Notes under the pieces: model-generated | What the model saw: only the letters and a program-made list of their open reading frames with translations | Databases searched by the model: none | Told to the model about the DNA's origin: nothing | NCBI GenBank assembly: GCA_021793595.1 | Contig: JAJYSL010000050.1 | Coordinates: forward strand, 1 to 22,794 | Length of the DNA: 22,794 bases | Reading direction: 5' to 3' | Source of the DNA: Acidobacteriota bacterium | GTDB taxonomy: Bacteria; Acidobacteriota; Terriglobia; Terriglobales; Acidobacteriaceae | Part shown: positions 17,012 through 22,794 of the stretch, piece by piece | How positions within the stretch are numbered: the stretch's first letter is position 1 | Layout: each line of letters opens with the position of its first letter | Translations under genes and position numbers: made by a program

Positions 17012-17069
17012 AACCCCGACCTGTCGACTTGGATAGCTTTCCATTGGGTTTTCACTTCGCCGCGCCGTA

Positions 17070-17087
17070 ATACACTTGATCGTGTAT
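17070..17087. repeat. short inverted repeat, possible operator
   Basis: ATACAC at 17070-17075 and GTGTAT at 17082-17087 flank TTGATC, giving an 18-bp dyad 162 bp upstream of the export-protein start. The shape is that of a small operator; no regulator is identified. Confidence 0.3.
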
Positions 17088-17097
17088 CGTCAGATAG

Positions 17098-17136
17098 CAG
17101 AGATTGGAAGGGTTTTACCTGTACTTCCAACCTCTG
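17098..17136 (+). promoter_or_regulatory. 13-bp stem-loop upstream of the export gene
   Basis: CAGAGATTGGAAG (17098-17110) pairs with CTTCCAACCTCTG (17124-17136) at 12 of 13 positions around a 13-base loop. No T-run follows, so it is not a standard terminator of the preceding GT4 gene. It lies about 110 bp before the Wza-like start, within a 237-bp leader, and could be an RNA element acting on that transcript or a protein-binding dyad. Confidence 0.5.
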
Positions 17137-17248
17137 ATGAACATTTCGCGCCGTGCAGCGATCCTAGGCTCGTGGACGAAATGCTCTCTATTTCCAAACC
17201 TTGTCAATGGATCGGGTTACACCGCCATTTACACTAGAGTCACCTCAG

Positions 17249-19978
17249 ATGCCACGTAGAATTCTCTCCCTGATTGCAGCGCTATTGTGTACCGGATCGA
17301 TGGTGGCGACCGCCCAGTTTCAGGGTGGAAGCTCGACGCCGCCAAGCACCGATTGCTCCAGCCCCGCGAACGCGTCTTCGCCGGAATGCAGCGGAACGAC
17401 CGTCAATCCCTATGTAAGCGAGCCACAATATGGGACGCCACAAGGTTCGAACATAGGTGGAAATGGTATCCGCCAAAACGTTCCCACCTACAACGACCAG
17501 TTTCCGAACGCGAATCAGTTTCGTGGAGCCTACCCGAATCCGTACAGTCCATATGCGGGATTCCAGCCGAAGCAGCCCCTGACCGAATTTCAGCGCGTAG
17601 TGGCAGGCTCCGTGGGTGCTGTGCTGCCTATCTTTGGAGCGAACCTCTTTTCCAGCAATGCAGCCCAGTTCGCGCCCATCGATCGCACGCCGGTCACGGC
17701 GGACTACGTGGTCGGCCCCGGAGATGAGCTGCTGATCCGCGTATGGGGCCAGGTCAACTTCAATGTTCACGCGACCGTCGATCGAGCCGGGGATGTGTAC
17801 ATTCCGCAGGCGGGGAATATTGAGGTTGCAGGCCTGCACTTTCAGCAGCTCAATGACTACCTGAAATCCCAGCTTGGCCGCGTCTTTCGCAATTTCGACC
17901 TGAGCGTCAACATGGGCCAGCTGCGTTCTATCCAGATTTATGTGGTCGGCAACGCCCGACAGCCTGGAAGTTATACCGTCAGTTCGCTGAGCACACTGGT
18001 GAACGCATTATTTTCTTCCGGCGGCCCCTCTGAGCAGGGGTCGATGCGACGGATTGAATTGAGGCGCAACGGCAAGGTTGTCACCACGTTCGATCTGTAC
18101 GATCTGTTAATCAACGGCGACAAATCCCATGACGCTCCGCTGTTGCCTGGGGATGTGATCTACATTCCTCCTGTGGGCCCCGAGGTAGCGATTGCGGGCA
18201 GCGTGCATGTGCCCGCGATTTATGAATTGAAGGGAACGGAAACGGCTGGGCAAGCCATTGCGCTGGCAGGCGGCCTGGGAACCATGGCGGCCAGGCAAGA
18301 GGCTCAGTTGGACCGCACCAACCAGAACGGAGCGCGTAAGACGGTTCAAATTGCGCTGGATGCGGCAGGCATGGACACGCCGCTCCGCGACGGTGACATA
18401 TTGCGCATTCCCGCGATGGTGCAGCAGTTTGAGCGGACTGTCATTCTGCGCGGCAACGTTGCCAATCCAGGCCGCTATCGCTGGACCCCGGGGATGCGGA
18501 TTCTCGATTTGATTCCGGACAAGGATTCACTGCAAACCCGGGGATACTGGCAGCGAAGGATTGCGCTAGGCTTGCCCGCGCCCGAGTACACCCCGCTTTT
18601 TTCTGCCTATCACGCTGATTTGCCCAGCCCGTTTCAGGGAAACACCCGTACTAGCGCTTCTGGGCGACAACAAAATGTGAGCCCCTATACCACTGGGACC
18701 TCGGTGGCAGGAACGCAGCATGAGGGGTACGACCAGCAACCTCAGTACAGCGAACAGGCCCAGGGGCAACCACCAGGACAGATCGTCCAGAACAATCCGA
18801 GCAACAACAGCCCAAACAACAATCCAACGCAGAGCTTTACCTCCAACCCCAACCAGTCGAATTACGGGCAGCAGAGCAACAACTTTTATGGGAACAACCA
18901 GAACCGCCTGGAAAACTCCAGGAAAAATACAATCCCCTCGATTCGGTATTTCCCGCCAGGAGATCGCTTTTCGCAGGGACAATTTCCAATTAAGAACGAG
19001 CTGCTTCGTACCGCTCCCAGCATCGATTGGAGCTACGCCGTGATTGAGCGGACAGATCCCCACACGCTGGCGACCAGACTGATTCCATTCAGCCTTGGCA
19101 AAGCGGTGTTGGACCATGACCCGTCGCAGAATCTTAAGCTGGAGCCCGGCGATGTAGTGACCGTATTTTCAACGGCCGACATTCAAGTACCGCAAGAGCA
19201 GCGGGTGAAATATGTGAGTCTGCAAGGCGAAATTGTCCACGCCGGAATCTACAGCGTTGAGCCAGGGGAAACTCTGCGAGACGTGGTGAAGCGTGCTGGG
19301 GGATTGACGCCGAAAGCCTACCTATATGGCTCGGAATTTTTGCGTGAGTCAACGCAAAGGCTGCAGCAAGCCAGGCTGGACGAGTATGCGAATTCAATGG
19401 AACGTGATATTCAGCTGTCTGCTTCGAACGCATCTGGCTCGCTGGTGAATGCCACGGGCGCGACGGCCCTGAGCTCAAGCCTGCAGAGTCAGCAAAGCCT
19501 GATCATCACGCTGAGGAAAATGCGTGCAACCGGAAGGATTGTTCTGAATTTAAATCCCTACAGTCATGGAATTGACGCGCTCCCGAATTTGCCGCTGGAA
19601 GATGGGGATCAATTCATAGTTCCGGTTGTACCTGCCACGGTGAACGTCGTGGGTGCTGTCTACGATCAGAACTCCTTCCTCTACCGACGTGGGGAACGTG
19701 TCCAGGACTATTTAAAAGTGGCCGGTGGCACCACGCGAAATGCGGACAAGCGGCATGAGTTTGTCATCCGCGCCGACGGTTCAGTGATAAGCAAGCAAAC
19801 GGCGGGTGGGACGATGTTTACGGACGAATTTGGCGGCAAGTACGCCTATCCCGGAGACACGGTAGTGGTGCCTGACAACGTGAACAAAACCACCTTGTTG
19901 CGCGGGCTAACCGACTGGTCGACAGTGTTCTCTCAATTCGGTCTAGGAGTGGCGGCACTCACGCTGTTCGGTTTATAG
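17249..19978 (+). CDS. Wza-like polysaccharide export protein with several SLBB domains
   Basis: Predicted outer-membrane or periplasmic export channel for the polymer. From ATG 17249 the product is about 909 residues, more than twice the length of E. coli Wza (379). It begins with a signal peptide (MPRRILSLIAALLCTGSMVATAQ) without a clear lipobox Cys. A Pro/Ser/Asn-rich region leads to the Poly_export domain (149-225, DYVVGPGDELLIRVWG) and SLBB-type repeats near 227-308, 311-390, 396-430, 652-735 and 795-870. Residues 465-560 are a low-complexity Q/N/S/P-rich insert. The end is hydrophobic (FGLGVAALTLFGL). I chose ATG 17249 because it places the signal peptide at the N-terminus; TTG 17201 and ATG 17207 would put 14-16 extra residues in front. 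The chain-length gene follows after 14 bp, so the two are probably co-transcribed. Confidence 0.88.
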   Translation: MPRRILSLIAALLCTGSMVATAQFQGGSSTPPSTDCSSPANASSPECSGTTVNPYVSEPQYGTPQGSNIGGNGIRQNVPTYNDQFPNANQFRGAYPNPYSPYAGFQPKQPLTEFQRVVAGSVGAVLPIFGANLFSSNAAQFAPIDRTPVTADYVVGPGDELLIRVWGQVNFNVHATVDRAGDVYIPQAGNIEVAGLHFQQLNDYLKSQLGRVFRNFDLSVNMGQLRSIQIYVVGNARQPGSYTVSSLSTLVNALFSSGGPSEQGSMRRIELRRNGKVVTTFDLYDLLINGDKSHDAPLLPGDVIYIPPVGPEVAIAGSVHVPAIYELKGTETAGQAIALAGGLGTMAARQEAQLDRTNQNGARKTVQIALDAAGMDTPLRDGDILRIPAMVQQFERTVILRGNVANPGRYRWTPGMRILDLIPDKDSLQTRGYWQRRIALGLPAPEYTPLFSAYHADLPSPFQGNTRTSASGRQQNVSPYTTGTSVAGTQHEGYDQQPQYSEQAQGQPPGQIVQNNPSNNSPNNNPTQSFTSNPNQSNYGQQSNNFYGNNQNRLENSRKNTIPSIRYFPPGDRFSQGQFPIKNELLRTAPSIDWSYAVIERTDPHTLATRLIPFSLGKAVLDHDPSQNLKLEPGDVVTVFSTADIQVPQEQRVKYVSLQGEIVHAGIYSVEPGETLRDVVKRAGGLTPKAYLYGSEFLRESTQRLQQARLDEYANSMERDIQLSASNASGSLVNATGATALSSSLQSQQSLIITLRKMRATGRIVLNLNPYSHGIDALPNLPLEDGDQFIVPVVPATVNVVGAVYDQNSFLYRRGERVQDYLKVAGGTTRNADKRHEFVIRADGSVISKQTAGGTMFTDEFGGKYAYPGDTVVVPDNVNKTTLLRGLTDWSTVFSQFGLGVAALTLFGL

Positions 19979-19992
19979 CGGTTAGCATAAGC

Positions 19993-21276
19993 ATGATGCC
20001 AACGGATACGAATACGGAACCTGTCAGAATAGAGGCGGGAAACCTCGTCGCAAATTCGGGGATGGCTTCGCCGCAGGGTGAAGATTCCGTGAATCTGCTG
20101 GATCTGGCGCTGGTTTTGGCGGCACGAAAACGTTTCATCCTTTCCGTCAGTTTTGCAGTCGCAGTTATCACTGCCATTGCAGTTCTCATCATGCCGGTCA
20201 CCTATACGGCGACAACAACAATGTTGCCTCCTCAACAGCAGGAAAGCACTGCGATGGCAATGTTAGGTCAAATGGGTGGGCTCGCCTCGCTGGCTGGGGG
20301 TGGCACCGCCAGCGCCCTGGGATTGAAGAACCCTGACGAACTTTACATTGGACTGCTGCAGAGCGAGCAGGTTTTGGACGGAATCATCCAACGTTTTGGC
20401 CTTATGAAGGTGTACAAGGCGAAGATATTGAGCGATGCGCGCAGAGCTTTGCAGGCCAATACGAAAATTGTCTCTGAGAAAAGTTCTCTGCTCAGCATCT
20501 CTGTCAAGGATCACGATGCAAAACGAGCAGCGGCGATAGCGAATGCATATGTGGATGAATTGCATAAACTTATGTCGCATCTTGCCGTAACATCGGCCGC
20601 CCAGCGCCGGATGTTTTTTGAACGGCAGGTGAACCAGGAAAAGGAAAAACTGGCAGACGCGGAAGTTGCCCTGGAAAGAACCGAGATGAAGACCGGGATT
20701 ATTCAGCCCCAGGGGCAGGCTCAGGCCATCATCGCGACGATTATGCAACTGCGATCCCAAATTTCCGCCACTGAGGTGGAGTTGGAAGCATTGCGCACCT
20801 CAGCTACGGATCAGAACCCTGAAGTCATCACTTTGCAGTCTCAGATTGCTGCCTTGCGGACGCAACTCGCGGAATTTGAGAAGGGTCATCCCAAATCGGT
20901 ACTGACAGAAGGAAATGTGCTGACTCCGACCTCCGAGGTTCCGGCAGCAAGTCTGGAATATCTTCGTCGCATGCGAGATGTTCGCTATCAGGAAACACTT
21001 TTTGAGTTCATGACCCGGCAATATGAAATGGCCAGGGTGGACGAAGCCAAGCAGGGTCAAATGATTCAGGTTGTCGATCCGGCATTGATTCCCGACAGAC
21101 GATCCTGGCCACCGCGCACGCTGCTGACGCTGTTGGCGTTCTTTCTGACTGCCATGGTCGCCAGCTTATGGGTGATCCTGCAGGCAGCGTACAGAAGCCG
21201 GATGGAAAATCCCGAAGACGCCGCCAAGATCGTTCGGTTGCGCCAACTCTTGCGATTCCGAAACTATCGTACATAA
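19993..21276 (+). CDS. Wzz-family chain-length determinant protein
   Basis: Inner-membrane polysaccharide co-polymerase that sets polymer length and would contact the Wza-like channel. The 427-residue product has two membrane segments, about 48-68 (FILSVSFAVAVITAIAVLIM) and 376-396 (TLLTLLAFFLTAMVASLWVIL), enclosing a large periplasmic part with long coiled-coil helices (about 205-300). The Wzz N-terminal block is present (VNLLDLALVLAARKRFI, then YTATTTMLPPQQ), as is the Pro-rich stretch before the second membrane segment (DPALIPDRRSWPP). There is no cytoplasmic kinase domain, so it is the Wzz type rather than a Wzc-type tyrosine kinase, and no separate kinase is in the window. ATG 19993 and ATG 19996 are adjacent possible starts. 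Confidence 0.9.
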   Translation: MMPTDTNTEPVRIEAGNLVANSGMASPQGEDSVNLLDLALVLAARKRFILSVSFAVAVITAIAVLIMPVTYTATTTMLPPQQQESTAMAMLGQMGGLASLAGGGTASALGLKNPDELYIGLLQSEQVLDGIIQRFGLMKVYKAKILSDARRALQANTKIVSEKSSLLSISVKDHDAKRAAAIANAYVDELHKLMSHLAVTSAAQRRMFFERQVNQEKEKLADAEVALERTEMKTGIIQPQGQAQAIIATIMQLRSQISATEVELEALRTSATDQNPEVITLQSQIAALRTQLAEFEKGHPKSVLTEGNVLTPTSEVPAASLEYLRRMRDVRYQETLFEFMTRQYEMARVDEAKQGQMIQVVDPALIPDRRSWPPRTLLTLLAFFLTAMVASLWVILQAAYRSRMENPEDAAKIVRLRQLLRFRNYRT

Positions 21277-21687
21277 TAGGGCGGAGTGGTTATGTTTGCT
21301 TCTTCTACCCGACGATTCGCAGCATGTGACATGCGTCACGTTTCATTTTAATAAAAGTGAGAATAATATCGACTCTGCAGCTCAGAAAACCCTTGAGTTG
21401 CTGGGGATGCACGGTGTAAATTTAGTCAGCAACGATTGTGCTCCTGAGATGACCTGGAACCGTGACCCTTGGCCTTTCGGCGGTTCGTTGCTCCAGAGCA
21501 AGCCCTTCGAGATGTGCGCAATTGGATTATCGTTGCATTTATCGAACAGATGCAGCTAGCGACGAGGTAAAACATTGGGTTGGTTGATCAATGGAACATA
21601 CTTCCATTTTGGCGGCCCAATGCCTAAACTTCAGATAGTCCTAACCATATAAGAACGTCTGTTCGATGAACGCGGAGATCACAGACT
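21277..21687 (+). promoter_or_regulatory. 411-bp leader region of the sugar transferase gene
   Basis: No convincing gene. A TTG-started 87-codon frame (21296-21559) has no recognisable motif. A 19-residue frame 21292-21351 (MFASSTRRFAACDMRHVSF) does have GGAG five bases before its ATG but overlaps the dyad described separately. AT-rich DNA at 21340-21370 (TTTTAATAAAAG and AATAATATC) is a good place for a promoter -10. GGAG at 21674-21677 sits 10 bases before the TTG start of the transferase. The region is long for a cluster with tight spacing elsewhere. Confidence 0.4.
21325..21340. promoter_or_regulatory. CRP/FNR-family-like operator (TGTGA-N6-TCACG)
   Basis: TGTGACATGCGTCACG matches the CRP consensus TGTGA-N6-TCACA at 9 of 10 fixed positions. 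It nests with two further perfect dyads, GCATG-TGA-CATGC (21322-21334) and GTGAC-ATGC-GTCAC (21326-21339). It sits just before AT-rich DNA suited to a promoter. Binding by a CRP/FNR-type regulator is inference. Confidence 0.45.
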
Positions 21688-22548
21688 TTGAGTAGCGAAC
21701 CGTACCTTCCCTCTTCGCCACAGTACATTGCCGGGGCACCTTCGCGGGTCCGGCAAGCTGGTATCCCATGGCTGGTTCCCAACCCGAGACCGGCAGAAAT
21801 TGAAGTGCCCGTTCCGCAGCAGATGTTTGTCTCGGGGCCCAGTTCCTGGTGCGGCTCCAAGTGGAAGCGGGCTTTTGACTTGTTTTGCATTATCCCAGGC
21901 CTGATCCTCGTTTCCCCCGTCTTAGGAATGATTGCGATTGCCGTTCGTCTGACTTCTCCGGGGCCGGTCATCTTCCGGCAACAGCGCGTGGGCCAGAATC
22001 GCAAATTATTCACAATTTACAAATTTCGCACAATGGTAGAAAACTCTGAATCGATCGGCCCGGGACATACAGCAAAAGGGGATCCACGGGTGACGCCAGT
22101 GGGGCGCGTGCTGCGACGCTTCAAGCTCGACGAGCTGCCCCAGCTATACAACGTGTTGCGAGGAGAGATGAGTCTGGTCGGTCCCCGGCCAAAATTGCCC
22201 AACCACGACCCGGCTCCAATGTCGTGCCGTCCTGGGGTCACCGGGGCGGCAACTCTGGCTTTCCGTTACGAAGCCCGTATCTTGTCCGAGGTACCGTCGG
22301 AGCGTATCGAGGGCTTTTACCAGCAGTACATCGTCCCTCATAAGATGAGGCTAGACAGCGAATATATGGGACGAGCGACGGTCATGTCTGATATCAGAGT
22401 GCTTCTGGCGACCGTCTTTCGGATCGGGCAACATATCACCCACGAAGACCTCATGCGGCACAAGTCGATGGCCCTGTTTTTGACAGATCATACTGCGTTG
22501 AGAACCGACGAAGCATCGATGAGCACGGCATTCCGCAGAAATTCCTGA
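21688..22548 (+). CDS. polyprenyl-phosphate sugar-1-phosphate transferase (priming enzyme)
   Basis: Starts the repeat unit by moving a sugar-1-phosphate from a nucleotide sugar to undecaprenyl phosphate at the inner membrane. The 286-residue product is the short, one-anchor form (ExoY/PglC/WbaP C-terminal type): a Pro-rich N-terminal region of about 55 residues, then [20 protein letters not shown] with the family's membrane helix, [61 protein letters not shown] and PGVTGAATL. These include the catalytic Asp-Glu (LDELPQ) and the conserved GPRP. Start TTG 21688 has GGAG 10 bases upstream; ATG 21823 would remove the N-terminal region and leave only about ten residues before the helix. The C-terminal 60 residues are hydrophilic. 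Which sugar is used cannot be read from sequence. Confidence 0.92.
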   Translation: MSSEPYLPSSPQYIAGAPSRVRQAGIPWLVPNPRPAEIEVPVPQQMFVSGPSSWCGSKWKRAFDLFCIIPGLILVSPVLGMIAIAVRLTSPGPVIFRQQRVGQNRKLFTIYKFRTMVENSESIGPGHTAKGDPRVTPVGRVLRRFKLDELPQLYNVLRGEMSLVGPRPKLPNHDPAPMSCRPGVTGAATLAFRYEARILSEVPSERIEGFYQQYIVPHKMRLDSEYMGRATVMSDIRVLLATVFRIGQHITHEDLMRHKSMALFLTDHTALRTDEASMSTAFRRNS

Positions 22549-22557
22549 TCGTTTCGG

Positions 22558-22628
22558 CGATGGAGTCCTCAACTTGGAGGCCTGAAGCTAGGTTTCATCG
22601 GCTATCCCTGTTCGAGGACTCTCCATCG
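22558..22628. repeat. long inverted repeat immediately after the sugar transferase gene
   Basis: CGATGGAGTCCTC (22558-22570) pairs with GAGGACTCTCCATCG (22614-22628), 13 base pairs with a 2-base bulge and a loop of about 43 bases. It begins 9 bases after the stop codon. No T-run follows, so it is not a classical intrinsic terminator; it could be a 3'-end processing or stabilising structure or a protein site. Confidence 0.5.
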
Positions 22629-22794
22629 ACGATGACGATCGCCCGGCTTGGTTTCGTCGCAACAATTCCTCAAGCGGGGTAGCTACCTCCTGCTTATCCG
22701 GTTGCTTCAGCAAGCCACAAGGGGTAGTGTGATGGTGTGTCGCGTCCAGGATTTCCGAAGAACCTGTATGAATTCCAGTCGGAATTCGCCAGTG
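22629..22794. other. right-edge non-coding DNA
   Basis: No gene recognised. Two small perfect dyads are present: GGTAGCTACC at 22678-22687, and GAATTCC/GGAATTC (22770-22776, 22781-22787) around AGTC. This is probably the upstream region of the next gene outside the window. Confidence 0.4.

Noticed and set aside
18566..19117. 183-codon minus-strand open frame inside the export gene
   Set aside because: Antisense to the N/Q-rich segment, whose codon bias leaves the other strand open as a Val/Leu/Trp-rich frame.
21296..21559. 87-codon TTG-started frame in the leader of the sugar transferase
   Set aside because: No clear ribosome binding site and no recognisable family; overlaps the CRP-like dyad and promoter-like DNA.
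22770..22787. GAATTCC/GGAATTC hairpin at the right edge
   Set aside because: Seven base pairs, no T-run and no gene context in the window; not enough to call a terminator or operator.
1..22794. CRISPR arrays, tRNA or rRNA genes and insertion sequences
   Set aside because: No regularly spaced repeats, cloverleaf-like or rRNA-like stretches, or transposase motifs were seen on either strand.

Overview
The window is a polysaccharide (capsule, exopolysaccharide or O-antigen type) biosynthesis and export locus of the Wzx/Wzy type. It comes from a Gram-negative bacterium: there is an SLBB-domain outer-membrane export protein, a Wzz-type chain-length protein, a lipid-linked sugar transferase and secreted beta-helix proteins with signal peptides. 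Moderately high GC, frequent TTG/GTG starts and paired secreted beta-helix proteins beside a very long Wza-like protein suggest a soil acidobacterium (Terriglobia-like). That assignment is inference from style, not a marker gene.

Layout. (i) 1-4800, plus strand: a possible 3' gene end at the left edge, an FkbM-type methyltransferase, and two related secreted right-handed beta-helix (pectate-lyase-like) proteins. The first beta-helix gene is split by an in-frame TAG. (ii) 4721-8201, minus strand, likely one transcript: a short NeuB-type sialic/nonulosonic acid synthase, an acyltransferase-3 gene broken by one nonsense and two frameshift lesions, and a multispanning membrane protein with a GT-C look. 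(iii) 8545-14823, plus strand: Wzx-like flippase, GT2 glycosyltransferase, left-handed beta-helix acetyltransferase, a GT-A-like transferase coupled to it by an ATGA overlap, and a Wzy-like polymerase. (iv) 14710-17011: two divergent GT4 glycosyltransferases 70 bp apart. (v) 17249-22548, plus strand: Wza-like SLBB export protein, Wzz-like chain-length protein and a polyprenyl-phosphate sugar-1-phosphate transferase.

How it would work (family knowledge plus inference): the sugar transferase primes undecaprenyl phosphate; the GT2, GT4 and GT-A-like enzymes extend the repeat unit; the methyltransferase, the acetyltransferase and (if it were intact) the AT3 enzyme decorate it. NeuB would supply a nonulosonic acid. 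Wzx flips the unit, Wzy polymerises it, Wzz sets length and the SLBB protein exports it. The beta-helix proteins may bind or cleave the finished polymer. No Wzc-type kinase, CMP-sialate synthetase or UDP-GlcNAc epimerase is present here.

I found no rRNA, tRNA, CRISPR array or intact insertion sequence. I did not find a clearly new molecular system. The most unusual points are the decay of two surface-decoration genes, the orphan short NeuB, the N/Q-rich insert in the export protein, and several structured intergenic elements around the export and priming genes.
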